Under the pieces are notes generated by a model. That model made no database searches. It was not told the DNA's origin and saw nothing but the letters and a program-made list of their open reading frames with translations. DNA of 64,000 nt from Flectonema sp. DT1601 (lineage: Eukaryota > Euglenozoa > Diplonemea > Diplonemida > Diplonemidae), in assembly GCA_964019425.1 (NCBI GenBank), contig OZ025861.1, positions 62,001 through 126,000 on the forward strand. Reading direction: 5' to 3'. Position numbers and translations under genes: made by a program. The stretch's first letter is position 1. Every line of letters starts with the position of its first letter. Positions 19,260 to 29,636 of the stretch are shown here, in pieces.

Positions 19260-21596
19260 TTAAGCAACACCTTGAATGTGTGGTTGTGACATAGCTCGAG
19301 TTCTTCTTATTACTTTACTCCCTTCAAGACGATATCCAATTGCTTCTGAAAGATTCGGTTCGAGAGCAGGACGAAGTGGAAGATTTCTCCTTCTTAAGAT
19401 AATTCTATTAAAGACATCTGTAGTCGCTTTAATATTCGGAGGAGTCGGATCAGGTGCAGCTGGTGGTCCAGTAACAACAGAACAATGAAGTGTTTGACCA
19501 CTAATTATATCTTTTTTCCAATTACAAGCTTCGTCAATATCATGGACTGCGCGGGAAATGGGATTCGCTGCTGCTGATGCAGGCCGTTGATGGTCAGGAA
19601 GTCCTTCCATCTCTTTAAATGGAACTACTGCAGCATCGCGTTGACTACTTCGTCTTTTCTCTTCCCACAGCTGACGTTGTTTTAATCTCCAAGATTCCAT
19701 CCTGGTGAAATCCCATTCCTTACGATCAGCTCTTGTTCCACCAGCCTTAGGAGATTCTTGTTTAGCATCAAACAGACCTGCTGGTGCACTGGCTCTCCTC
19801 TTCTCTGATCTCGTTCTGCTAGTCCTGCGATCTTCTTTCTTTTCTCTGATCTCAGCTCGAGCTCGTTCGCGTTCTTCACTGTTTTTTAATTTTTTTTTTT
19901 TTTTTTTTTTTTTTTTAGTATCGTTGAAGAAAACACATTGTTAGTATAAGTTCTTTTTTTGTCTGCTGTCGTGTAGTCCAAATCTGATAACAATAATAAA
20001 TCCAACACATACCACAACGCACTCATATCGACACCATACGTGTCATCACTTGTGAAGTATTGACCGAACCTCTTCAAGTATTCAACATCCTGTGAATTGG
20101 TATTTTATTATTTCCATTTTACCATCAATCCACTACAATTGCATACTACATACCTTGTCAATTATTTCACCTAATTGCATATTAAACTTAACGTCTAGAG
20201 AATGCTTAGTTCTGGTGTGAATCTCACGAAGTGGATTGGGAAATCGTGCAATCCATTTAAAACGATGCTTGTACACTTGATGAAGAGAAGAATAAAGCTC
20301 TTGATGTAAAACAAATAACTTCTTTTGTAAATATCTAAGTGATAATTCAGCTTTGTCCTTTGCCATTGTTAAGTTGTGTTCCTTTGCTGCTGTTTCATCA
20401 CGTACTTTTATTATCCTAGTGTTCAGCATTTGTAATTCTTGTTTTAATTCATTGACAAGAGGGTCTTCAGGAGGAGGAATGTCTGCTTCACAAGCAACAT
20501 GACACACTGGTTGATGTTGTTTTTGCCATTTTAATTTTATAGATTTTTCTTCTTTAAGGAATTCTTTAATTATGAAATTACAGCTTCGGAGTATGTTCGC
20601 AACGAAAACCTTTGATTTTGTGAGTACTGATGAAGTTTCTTTGAAAAAATCTTCTTTTGGTCTGTAAGATGGTTTCTTGTTCGAGTATAAATTCCAGAGA
20701 TGGGTAACAGACTTATCTGAAGCATCTTTGTAGTCTCTGACTAAGGGATATAAGGCTTCACGAAACAGCTTCAACTGATCACCAAAAACTGATGTTCCAA
20801 TCTTACATTCAACATACGTGTCTTCCGTTGATTTCAGTACAGTTTTATGAACAGGTAGATCCCATGAAGCTTCTGATCTGATTGTTAATTGACTGCCTTG
20901 TCTTGTTGGAAGGCTTTGAGTTCTGGCAGCTTGCCTTCGGCTTATCTCATCACGTTGTCTGATACTTTCCATTAAATCACCAACAGTACTGTTCATTGGA
21001 TCTTCTTGCCAAAGCATGCGTTCTTCTAAGATAGCCATCTGGTTCATCATTTGTTGGTTTACTTCTCTTAACTTTCGTTTTTTACGAAGTAGTTGAGTTG
21101 CTAAGTCTTTTTGACGTTTAACTTTTTCAGTTCCGTCGGTTGCTGTCGCAGCCATTGACAGTTGTTGTTGAATGTTTAAATTATTACTTTTCTTAAGGTG
21201 GTATTGTAACTCTAAATTTTGTGACATCTGTGCCTGACACGTCTTCTGTAGTTCATCAAATTGCCTTGTAACGTCTTTGTGACGAGAACGTTGTTTGTTT
21301 AATTCACCTTCAACTTCTATAAGTTTGCGTTCTTTTTCTTTTGTTTTTAATTGACTAAAATATATCTCATCTTGTGATTCTTTTAATTTCATCTCAACGG
21401 TTCGTAGTCTAGTCTTCAAAAGGTGGTGTTCCATAACAAGTTCACTCTGATGGAGGTTACTTGAATTGTTGGGATCAAAATCTTCTTCTTCGTCTTCAGT
21501 TACTGGAGAGTCTGAGTCATTCGGAGTCAGGTCATCTGTTGCTTGTGATGGTTCACTCTGATCTCCTTCTTGTGATCCAAAAGTAAATCCCTCCAT
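19260..21596 (-). CDS. Coiled-coil protein, three exons, function unknown
   Basis: Exons 21596-20154, 20089-20013 and 19878-19260 join in frame to 712 residues ending in TAA. The N-terminus is acidic and Ser-rich (1-45). Residues about 50-200 and 370-440 are coiled coil. The middle exon encodes DVEYLKRFGQYFTSDDTYG. The last exon is basic and includes RMESWRLKQRQLWEEKRRSS, which resembles RMIAWQMKLQSIWSEKRNDI in the next gene upstream (21729-24545). No catalytic motif is visible. Read without splicing it would look like two or three genes; the two introns have good donors and A-rich CAG acceptors. A structural cytoskeletal protein is likely but unproven. Confidence 0.75.
19879..20012 (-). other. 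Intron 2 (134 nt) of the 712-residue coiled-coil gene
   Basis: Donor GTATGT; contains a perfect TACTAAC branch-like motif; ends with a run of about 22 A, then TTAAAAAACAG. Phase 2. Confidence 0.8.
20090..20153 (-). other. Intron 1 (64 nt) of the 712-residue coiled-coil gene
   Basis: Donor GTATGT, acceptor AAAATACCAATTCACAG. Phase 0. Confidence 0.8.
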
Positions 21597-21728
21597 TTTT
21601 TATTTTTATAAGTTTAAGGGGGGAATAGCTTTTTATAAAAAATGAATTATTGAGATTTTTTTTAAACAACAACGAAGATAAAAAGTGTACATTAACTTGA
21701 AAAAGTAATGTGAATTAGTTTTTTTTTT

Positions 21729-24545
21729 TTATAAAGCCATCATTCTGGCTGGCTTATCAGTTCTTGCTTTTAAAATAGACGAATTAGATGGCTGACTTTG
21801 TTTGAATGACGTTGCCATTAATAACTGATTCATCTCACTACTACTAACCGGAGGAAGTATCATTCTTTCATAAATACAACTGCTATTTTGATTTCGACCA
21901 TCAGCCCGATCTATCAACGGAAGAGTACATTTAGATACATTCTTAGAAACTGCAAAGTCTTTTAAAGTACCGAGTGAACTGATGCCTTTCTCACGATTTG
22001 CTTGCAGCATATCGATCCCACAGATAGGAGTAGTAGCAGCTGCCAATTGTTTAAACTTAACGTTGATGCTAACTTCTTCAGGAGAACCTGTCAGTCTTTT
22101 TGTATTCTTTTCAACTATCGGTTTACACATAACATCTGAACTCTGACTGAGAGACAACAGCTGCATACCACTCTGTTGACTTTCATTCATGTTATGAGAA
22201 CCATCAAGGTTAGTCTTGTCATTCGGAGCTTGTTTGACTTTCTGTTTATTTTGTTGTTTCAAGTGGTCAGAATCAACCTTTCTCTGTATGTTCTTAGAAT
22301 TTAAGTTACAGAGAAGTAGATATTCACTTTGTTTATAATGTGAATATGATGGACCACGATGTGTATTTCTACCTTCAGTAATTGGTGCAGATTGGGGACG
22401 TACTTTTAGATACTGCTCGCATAGTAGACAGCGTTCCCCAGGACGTGGCTTTCTCATGCCTAAGTGAGGGATCTTTTTCACTTGATTTACGAACTGGAGG
22501 GTTTGGCCTGCAGTTGCAGGCATTTCTGGGACCATCACTCTAGCACTGGACTGCTGCTGTTCAGGTGGCTGTGCTGTTCCGTTCAGGGGTTTAGATACGG
22601 AGATGCGTTGTGTTGGTTGCTGAAGTATTTGATTGCCTCCTCCTGAAGGACGGGTCTTGCCGGAGAAATCCGCAGATGGCAACGCGTCTCCAATAGGCCA
22701 GCGTTGAACATCAACGATAAGTCTTTCCAGGTGTTCTCTATTGCGACGTCTGATGTCGTTTCGTTTTTCTGACCAAATCGATTGTAATTTCATCTGCCAT
22801 GCGATCATTCTCATTAAGAAATCATCACCTCGATCACTTTCAGGAGTGTAATCTGTTTTAACAGTATTCACAACAACTTTATTGTGTTTATCAGGTTTTT
22901 GATCAATCTTTTCCTTTCGAGGGCTTCTGGGTATCGCTCTAGGTGACGCCGTAACTGGAGTTTTTTCTACTTCATGTTTTACGACTTTACGAACCTTTGC
23001 TGATTCCATCAATTGTGTAATTTTAGTAGCCATGGTTTCAGTTTTGTCAAACAGCTTGTCGATAAGTGTTTTTAAAGTGTTCAGAATCTGAGTGATCTCT
23101 TCTTCTCTTTTGGTTTCAGTTTCCCGTTCAAATAGTTTTTGATTTCTTATTTTGTCTGAAAGTTGAATGGGGGTAAGATCATCCTTCGCTCTTGGTTTCA
23201 TTTTATCGTTTATTGCTTTAGTAGTTTCAATGAGCCAAGTTCTGATAAAGTAAGGAACAGTCGGGAGAGTTGTGATTACTTCTTCTCGATTAGTTATTAT
23301 TTGTGTTTGCTGTTTTGCTGCTTGTTTTGCGGTTTGTTTTGCTGCTTGCAGTTCAGCTCCCCGTTCTCTCCTCATAGAGAGGATTTCTTCTTTCAGTGAT
23401 GATATTATTTCCTGTAATTCTTGGACGCGCTTAGCGGATGCAGCTTTTTCAGTAGTCAAATCACTTCGTAGCTGTTCTTCACAGTTTTTCGATAATTCCT
23501 CCTTCAGCGAATCGATCTCCGATTGCAGCTGTTGCTTCACAACTGTTTGAGCTTCTAACTCCGCTGCGAGCATATTTTGACTTTTTTCAAAACCCTCGAG
23601 TAGGCTGTTAGATTGCCGTAGTTGACCTTTGACGTCAAAGAGTTCTTCTTTACAGGATTGTAGATCTGTTTTTAAGTTTAATTCGTTTTTAGCAAAAGTC
23701 TTTGCAGCATTATCAGAATTGATATTGTGACTTGTGAGAAGTTTTTCAAGTTTGGTGAGTTCCTGACATTTTTGACGAAGGTCTGCCTCCAGAGCTGATA
23801 TCTGTGTAGAAGTGTCTTCAGTCATGTTGTAGTCTGCTGCTGATCTGAGTTGTTTTATTGATGAGTGTAAGCTTCTGATTTCAGAATCCTTGTCTAGTAA
23901 AGTACTGTCAGATTTCGTGACTCGGTTTGTTAATTTTCGATTTTCAATCTCAAGAAGTGCGAGTTTTTTTGACATTTCTTTTATTTTATCAGCGTGTTGA
24001 CCTCGTGACGTGGTCTCAACTTTATTATCGTTGTTTGACACTTTCGTGTTTAAACCTGTTATGGTTTTTTCCAATAGAAAAATATGATCATTCAACTCTT
24101 TTATTTCTAATTCGTGACCTGTCTGTAGCGTTGCCAGTTCTACTTCTTTCTGATCTAAAGAATTTCGGAGCTCGTCCATCTTCCCTCGAAGGTTAGTTTT
24201 ATGGCCTTTCGCATTGCTTAACATTGATAATACTGCTTTGGATTTATTTATTCCTTTTAAAATTCCGACTTTTCCTTTTAATCGGTCAAGTGGACTTCCA
24301 TTATTCTTGTTAATTGGTGACAGCAATGCAGATGTAATTGGTGTTTTTTGAGTATTTTCTGTTACCGAATCTGAAGCAATCGACAACATCGTATTTTCCA
24401 TCATCTTGGATGTCATTTCAGTTGGTGGATCGATTTCTCGTCGTTGCCGGACTACTTCCGCATCCGTGTCACCAAATAAACTGCTGTCAGCGCTGTCAAC
24501 TGATGAGAAACCAGAGTCATCAGAGAGTGTATCCTCAAGTATCAT
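21729..24545 (-). CDS. Large coiled-coil protein, function unknown
   Basis: A single 938-codon frame from ATG to TAA. Residues 1-45 are acidic and Ser-rich. A long coiled coil spans about 95-430. Next come a conserved-looking helical part (YFIRTWLIETTKAINDKM, near 440), a basic Pro-rich linker and RMIAWQMKLQSIWSEKRNDI near 595, similar to a segment of the neighbouring 19260-21596 product. A CLLCEQYLKVRPQSAP stretch follows near 700, and the tail is polar and low in structure. The CxxC pair is isolated, so a zinc site is doubtful. The gap to the next gene is only 132 bases. No family recognised; a tandem-duplicated pair with the next gene is possible. Confidence 0.75.
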   Translation of the reverse strand: MILEDTLSDDSGFSSVDSADSSLFGDTDAEVVRQRREIDPPTEMTSKMMENTMLSIASDSVTENTQKTPITSALLSPINKNNGSPLDRLKGKVGILKGINKSKAVLSMLSNAKGHKTNLRGKMDELRNSLDQKEVELATLQTGHELEIKELNDHIFLLEKTITGLNTKVSNNDNKVETTSRGQHADKIKEMSKKLALLEIENRKLTNRVTKSDSTLLDKDSEIRSLHSSIKQLRSAADYNMTEDTSTQISALEADLRQKCQELTKLEKLLTSHNINSDNAAKTFAKNELNLKTDLQSCKEELFDVKGQLRQSNSLLEGFEKSQNMLAAELEAQTVVKQQLQSEIDSLKEELSKNCEEQLRSDLTTEKAASAKRVQELQEIISSLKEEILSMRRERGAELQAAKQTAKQAAKQQTQIITNREEVITTLPTVPYFIRTWLIETTKAINDKMKPRAKDDLTPIQLSDKIRNQKLFERETETKREEEITQILNTLKTLIDKLFDKTETMATKITQLMESAKVRKVVKHEVEKTPVTASPRAIPRSPRKEKIDQKPDKHNKVVVNTVKTDYTPESDRGDDFLMRMIAWQMKLQSIWSEKRNDIRRRNREHLERLIVDVQRWPIGDALPSADFSGKTRPSGGGNQILQQPTQRISVSKPLNGTAQPPEQQQSSARVMVPEMPATAGQTLQFVNQVKKIPHLGMRKPRPGERCLLCEQYLKVRPQSAPITEGRNTHRGPSYSHYKQSEYLLLCNLNSKNIQRKVDSDHLKQQNKQKVKQAPNDKTNLDGSHNMNESQQSGMQLLSLSQSSDVMCKPIVEKNTKRLTGSPEEVSINVKFKQLAAATTPICGIDMLQANREKGISSLGTLKDFAVSKNVSKCTLPLIDRADGRNQNSSCIYERMILPPVSSSEMNQLLMATSFKQSQPSNSSILKARTDKPARMMAL

Positions 24546-24554
24546 TTACGTAAA

Positions 24555-24588
24555 CTGATGGTATTTAAATGATTAAAACAACACAACC
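24555..24588 (-). promoter_or_regulatory. Possible trans-splice acceptor, 938-residue coiled-coil gene
   Basis: Minus strand TTGTGTTGTTTTAATC then ATACCATCAG; the AG lies about 10 nt above the ATG. A second AG further upstream (CAACTTAG) is an alternative. Confidence 0.35.
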
Positions 24589-24672
24589 TTATATAAGAAT
24601 AGATCGGCTAAGTTGTAAAACTTGCTTTACAAAGTGTACACAATCAAACAAAACTGATTGAAACAGAGCTAT

Positions 24673-26322
24673 CTAAATATGTAAGGCAGGTAAACTCCAA
24701 GATAACATCGTTTTATCAGACGACACAGATACTAGATAATAGTGAGTGTGAGTAGATCGAATTTTCTGTTTTGGAGTTGGAATTCTTGAGCCGGTAGGAC
24801 CATCAGACATTTCTGTCGCAGTATCCCAACGGGAGACATCTCCTGTTGGAGTCACAGCACGAATTGGTGTTCCCGGAGATGACAGTTTCGGAAACATTTC
24901 ATCAGGTAATAGTAGTATAGCTTGCAAACCCTTTGTCTGATACTCTTCTTCAGGACTGGTTGTAACTTTTACCAAAGCGAGTGCAGTCACAGAGTTATAA
25001 TGACCAACTAATTGTTTTATTAGAACACCAGATACCAGGTCCCAAATTATAATTAAAGCGTCCTCAGAAGCTGAAAATAATATGCAATCTTCAGAAGCGA
25101 CTATGTCGTTTATGGTACCCGTGTGACCAGAGAGAGTACTGACCAGTTCTGGTTGGTCGACGGTAGTCAAATCCCACACTTTGATATTGCAATCTTCTCC
25201 ACCAGAAATTACATAATTTGAAGAGTGTGATGTCAGACATGTGACTGTTCCTTTGTGGCATTTCCATGAGTGGATTTTTTTACACGGGTTCTTCTCAGCA
25301 AACTCATAACAGTAAACGCTACCTTCTCTAGACCCAACCAGTAGTATGTTATCACTGTAGAATAAACTTGATGTTACTGGGGTATCAAGTTTTATGATGT
25401 CACCGTCTCTGGACGATCTCTGAAGATGCCAAAATGAAACCCTCCCATCATAAGAAGCCGTATAAAGTATTCCTGAACGGTAATGAACTCGTGACACAAT
25501 ACCGCTGTGTTCAATTAAGCAGTGGGTTACTTCTCTCGTCGTTGTGTTTATTATTCTAACTGTTTTATCACGGCTACTGGATATCAATGATTTAACTCCC
25601 TTTATTGTATCCGTTAAAAGGAAGCTAACACTGTATTGGTGACCAGGTAGTAGTTTATCAAAACTGTTGTTGTCTGTGAGTGAAGCTCTTGCAATAACTC
25701 CGTCACTGAACCCCAAGTATAAGCTATCTTCGTTGTACTTGTCGCTGCATAAGGCTGATAATCCAAATGAAAACATCGCTGATTGATGAGGATATTTAGG
25801 TTTGATTTCTTCTATTTGCTTAATCAGTTTTTCAGGAGTCTCATCGCGAAGAAGCACCGCGTCCATTCTTTTTAAATTATCAGCAGAAAACGGAGCGTCA
25901 GCGTCATTACGATTCCACAAATATTTTAGTGCGTTTCTGACATCGTCAGGAAGGGGGATTGGAATTTCATTATTAATCAAATGAGGAAGATCATTCATGT
26001 GTTGTAATAAGGTCACAACACTACTGATATCAGCGTTGAGATCTTCAAGCTTCTTTTCAAGAGCTTTGGCTTCAGATGGTTTTGCTGAACCTTTTACGAT
26101 GGTTTTCAGAGATTGAAATATTTCTTCTTCCACGATTGGACTTCGTTCTCGGAGTTGCTTCAGAGTTAATTCTGTTTCTTGTAGTACTTGTGTTCGTAAT
26201 TGTTCAAGTTTAGTTTTAGCTTCCCTTGCCTGTCTTATTGATCGTAGTGGAGTGTAATCTCCTTCTTGAGCGTTCTGTAGACTCGTTGGGCTAGTCAACA
26301 GTGCTAGTGTAACAGCAGACAT
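24673..26322 (-). CDS. WD40-repeat protein
   Basis: A 549-codon frame from ATG to TAG. Residues 1-125 are helical and partly coiled coil. From about 180 to the end are WD40 repeats: VISGGEDCNIKVWDLTT, ILFSASEDALIIIWDL and VSVSSDKTMLSWSL are clear blades, and ISSSRDKTVRIINT and LYTASYDGRVSFWHL are weaker ones. About seven blades fit, making one propeller. Such proteins are protein-binding scaffolds. A Pro/Thr-rich insert lies between the last two blades. I cannot assign an orthologue; given the neighbours an axonemal or intraflagellar role is possible. Confidence 0.85.
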   Translation of the reverse strand: MSAVTLALLTSPTSLQNAQEGDYTPLRSIRQAREAKTKLEQLRTQVLQETELTLKQLRERSPIVEEEIFQSLKTIVKGSAKPSEAKALEKKLEDLNADISSVVTLLQHMNDLPHLINNEIPIPLPDDVRNALKYLWNRNDADAPFSADNLKRMDAVLLRDETPEKLIKQIEEIKPKYPHQSAMFSFGLSALCSDKYNEDSLYLGFSDGVIARASLTDNNSFDKLLPGHQYSVSFLLTDTIKGVKSLISSSRDKTVRIINTTTREVTHCLIEHSGIVSRVHYRSGILYTASYDGRVSFWHLQRSSRDGDIIKLDTPVTSSLFYSDNILLVGSREGSVYCYEFAEKNPCKKIHSWKCHKGTVTCLTSHSSNYVISGGEDCNIKVWDLTTVDQPELVSTLSGHTGTINDIVASEDCILFSASEDALIIIWDLVSGVLIKQLVGHYNSVTALALVKVTTSPEEEYQTKGLQAILLLPDEMFPKLSSPGTPIRAVTPTGDVSRWDTATEMSDGPTGSRIPTPKQKIRSTHTHYYLVSVSSDKTMLSWSLPALHI

Positions 26323-26379
26323 CTTTTAAGAATCTCAGAACAGATCACCCTTCACACAGTTGCAACACTCATTATTATG

Positions 26380-26393
26380 CTGTTATAAAAAAA
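26380..26393 (-). promoter_or_regulatory. Possible trans-splice acceptor of WD40 gene
   Basis: Minus strand ATTTTTTTATAACAG, about 58 nt above the ATG. The leader would contain one short uORF (ATGAGTGTTGCAACTGTGTGA). Confidence 0.4.
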
Positions 26394-26839
26394 TATAAAT
26401 CTAAAAAAAAAAACATTTCACTTATCATTGATTAAATTACTAATAGCACGAGGGGGGGCATAAACAAACAATACAATAATAGAAAAGAGGGATTTTTTTT
26501 TTTTTTGGGGGGGGAAATATAAATAAATAGATAGATACAGAATATGGTTTTTTTTTTTTTAATGGAAATGATTTCGAAGACCAAAACCAATTCGCAAGCT
26601 ACAATAAAATACAAACGCAACGTCAACAACTTTAATATGTACGTAAAAGTACATTACTATTTTCACAGTCAGTCAACTGCTTGTTTTTTTTAATATCTGA
26701 TCGGTGTGTTCACCAACACAGTTTCATCGGAATAGTAGAACCTCTAAACTGAAGCGGGCCAACATTCACTTCTCGTTAAATTTACAAAATAATAAAAAGT
26801 TTGAGCCTCCCATCCTGTCTGTGTGCTACATTGCTTAAT

Positions 26840-26874
<35 letters not shown>

Positions 26875-26875
<1 letters not shown>

Positions 26876-27026
26876 GGAAAACGCCTAATTCCACAAAAAT
26901 AGTTTGCGAAATCGCCAACTCATCACACAAAAATTTCAACCACTCAAAACAAGGAAACATGACGGGAAAATTTTCAGAATTTTCGGAGATTTCGCAAACT
27001 ATTTTTGTTGAAATAGAGGTTTTCCC
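26875..27026. mobile_element. 152-bp inverted-repeat element (MITE-like)
   Basis: The ends are 42-bp inverted repeats: the left arm 26875-26916 begins GGGAAAAC and contains AAAAATAGTTTGCGAAATC, and the right arm 26985-27026 is its reverse complement with 5 mismatches. The spacer is 68 bp. A T35 run abuts the left end and a T7 run the right end, so any target-site duplication is masked by T. No protein is encoded. A non-autonomous DNA transposon is the best reading; a structured RNA or regulatory hairpin is the alternative. Confidence 0.55.
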
Positions 27027-27244
27027 TTTTTTTCTTTTATCATTCTTTTCTTTCTGTTTTCTTGATTCTTCATATTTTTTTTATGTTTCACGGATAAAAT
27101 AGATACTCTATAAATAAAAATACGAAGGGTTTTTTTTTTTTTTTTTTTTTGTAACATAAAAAAAAAAAAAGTACTAAAAAAAAAAAGAAAAGAGGTTTTT
27201 TTTAGCTTATTGTTGGGTTGTAAGCCAGAAATATTTATTACGCC

Positions 27245-29347
27245 TCACCTGAATAAGGGAAGCAGACGTTGCAGTGGATACTCTTCTCGTGGATACACAA
27301 CTGTGCCTACGAGATGCATTGCGTCAGAAAATTCTTCAAATGTAAGTGGACTTCGCTGAGGACTTGTTCCCATAAGACGGGTTATAATGACGCTAATTGT
27401 AGAATCTGGAATCGAATTCTTATGACCAATTCCAGTATTTAAAATAAACTGAACAACTCTATCTGTTTCAGTACCTTGTAGATTAAGACCATATGAGAGG
27501 TAAGTGCTAAATACTTCTTTAAGTCTGTAAAAGGTATCTTCAGAGTTCGGAGTTAGAGGATCACTTCTTTGACTGTGTTGTTCACGTGAATAAGCTCTGT
27601 GTGGACTTATTTCACGCTCACTCATTCCAGATGTGGTTGGAGGGTTGTATGGCATGCGTGGACTCATACCTCCACTAGACCAGACTGAAGGAGCAACAGT
27701 TGGTCTTGACATCCTACCGACTGACTGATTGCCGCGGTTCACATCTGCTATCGCTGCTTCAACTTCAGATATGATTCCGCCTCCCATGCTTGTGTTTTGC
27801 ATGTAGTTTGGATGTGTTTGTTGTTGTTGGGATGCTAATTGTTGTCGTAATTTCTGATTCTCAGATTCCAACAAATTGATACGATCTTCTCTTTCAAAAT
27901 CTCTTTCACGTCGATCCCTCTCATCCCGTCGTTCTCGTTCTCGTTCCTCTTGCTGCCGCTCTCGTTCACGTTCTCTCTCACGTTCTCTCTCTCGATCACG
28001 GGATTCTTCGTATTCCCGTTCTCTATCTCGCTCACGATCAATTTGTCGCTCGCGTTCAAGATCGAAAGCGACGTGTGGTAATCGAGATGGGCTTGTTGAC
28101 CTCGGAACACCATCTAATGATAAATGCATATTTATAACACCAGGTGGGCTTACTGGTACAGTAGATGGATGAAATCCTCCAACTGGATCATTATAAGGAG
28201 ATCCCATTGGGAAAGTATGTAACGGTTCATCAACAGCTATAACATGTCTACTAGAAACCATTGTTGGTGACTGATGTGCGTGCATCATTGGAGAGGTGGG
28301 TGCTTTGTCTCTGTTCATACTGAGTAATAAGTTTTGAATATTTGTTATACCAGTCTGCATACCAACATTTGATGGTGTGTCAGATGGCTTTATGTATATT
28401 ATATCCCTGCCACCTAATGGGACTGATGGTTCCCAATAAAGATGCCAGTCTGAAGGAGATAAGTCAGGGAGATGTTGAAACAGCTCGCCGAGTAATTGTG
28501 ACAACTGTGAGTTTGATTGAATCTTGTAGTGATGACGTTGGTTATCACGAAGTCCTTCAACTTTAACTTTGCAAAATACTTTGGAGTCTTCAGTTGTTAT
28601 AGAAGGTTGCTTTACTTCTCTAACTTCACGTTCTTCAACATATCTAGGGATATCATCTATTTCCTCACTCGGAGTAACAATGCTTAAATCATATGCACCT
28701 TCCGCACCCCATCTGTGAGTTCCTTCTGTTCCAGTCTGATGCCACTTTACTCTAACCCAGTTGCCATCAACGTCTGTGACAGTTCCTCGTTTACCACCTC
28801 CTCCATCTTGGTTACCTGATCCCCAGTAGGCGGGATTTCTTTCAACAGTCATACCTTTCCATATCCTCATACCATTATTATTTATTGAATAAGAAGGTCG
28901 TTCTTTTATTCCACCAGCACGAGGAGGAGATGGGGCACGTGATCCCTGAATCCAAGAAGAGTTAGCAGATCGGCCAAATGATGAAGGGGAGATGGAACGG
29001 CGTCTGCGTTGACGAGGTGATCGGGAACGAGAGCGGCGAGAACGAGATCTGGATCGAGAACGGGATGATGATCGATGCCGACTAGAGCTACCTTGATAAC
29101 GACCACTTCCTGGGTTTGCACTTCTGCCAGATCCTCCTTTTCCACTTGGGCTTCTTCCATAGCTACCTGACAGTGCTGGAGGAAATCCTGACCTATCTAC
29201 GCCTGATCTGTCGGGTATTTTAACCCCCGACCACATCCCACTACCAGGAGGTCCTAACACGTGAGGCTTTCCTGCGTTCCTCCCACGAGAGCACACGGGC
29301 CCGCGTGCCTGCTCCCCACACTCCTGACATATATCTATACCTGACAT
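27245..29347 (-). CDS. SR-rich protein with MIB/HERC2 domain
   Basis: A 700-codon frame from ATG to TGA. The start MSGIDICQECGEQARGPVC has three cysteines that could form part of a zinc knuckle. Residues about 80-125 are Arg/Ser dipeptide-rich (SR). At about 155-222, VERNPAYW, NQDGGGGKRGTV and WGAEGAYDL match the MIB/HERC2 domain, a substrate-binding fold of some E3 ubiquitin ligases. No RING or HECT domain is present. A long Arg/Glu repeat region (about 425-490) leads into a coiled coil. The C-terminus (about 600-700) is helical and includes FSTYLSYGLNLQGTETDR. RS and RE tracts suggest RNA-processing links, but this is inference. The TGA could instead be part of a GTGAGG splice donor, so a further exon is possible. 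Confidence 0.75.
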   Translation of the reverse strand: MSGIDICQECGEQARGPVCSRGRNAGKPHVLGPPGSGMWSGVKIPDRSGVDRSGFPPALSGSYGRSPSGKGGSGRSANPGSGRYQGSSSRHRSSSRSRSRSRSRRSRSRSPRQRRRRSISPSSFGRSANSSWIQGSRAPSPPRAGGIKERPSYSINNNGMRIWKGMTVERNPAYWGSGNQDGGGGKRGTVTDVDGNWVRVKWHQTGTEGTHRWGAEGAYDLSIVTPSEEIDDIPRYVEEREVREVKQPSITTEDSKVFCKVKVEGLRDNQRHHYKIQSNSQLSQLLGELFQHLPDLSPSDWHLYWEPSVPLGGRDIIYIKPSDTPSNVGMQTGITNIQNLLLSMNRDKAPTSPMMHAHQSPTMVSSRHVIAVDEPLHTFPMGSPYNDPVGGFHPSTVPVSPPGVINMHLSLDGVPRSTSPSRLPHVAFDLERERQIDRERDREREYEESRDRERERERERERERQQEERERERRDERDRRERDFEREDRINLLESENQKLRQQLASQQQQTHPNYMQNTSMGGGIISEVEAAIADVNRGNQSVGRMSRPTVAPSVWSSGGMSPRMPYNPPTTSGMSEREISPHRAYSREQHSQRSDPLTPNSEDTFYRLKEVFSTYLSYGLNLQGTETDRVVQFILNTGIGHKNSIPDSTISVIITRLMGTSPQRSPLTFEEFSDAMHLVGTVVYPREEYPLQRLLPLFR

Positions 29348-29636
29348 TAGTTTCTATGTAGCTATAGCAGCATGTATTTGAGGGGGCAGGCTGTTTGTTT
29401 GGTTTTAAAAAAATATAATAATAATAATAAAATAATGAAAAACCATCAAGGCATTTAACTTTACAACTCTTCATGGGTGCTATTGCTGTGAAATCTTTTG
29501 TAATTAATAAAAAAAAAAAAAAAAAAAAAAAACATTCCAACTCAGAGCTACGAGAACTAGACTATTAAGAAGGTATATGCCATAAAAATGAGAGATAGTT
29601 ATAAGTTTTTTAACAAACTCTTTGACTTGAAGAAGG

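Larger units (their letters stand above)
26323..27244. other. Intergenic region, homopolymers and an inverted-repeat element
   Basis: Apart from the WD40 gene's leader signals and the inverted-repeat element at 26875-27026, this region holds runs of T (35 near 26844-26874; 22 near 27130) and A. No supportable protein gene. Confidence 0.55.
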
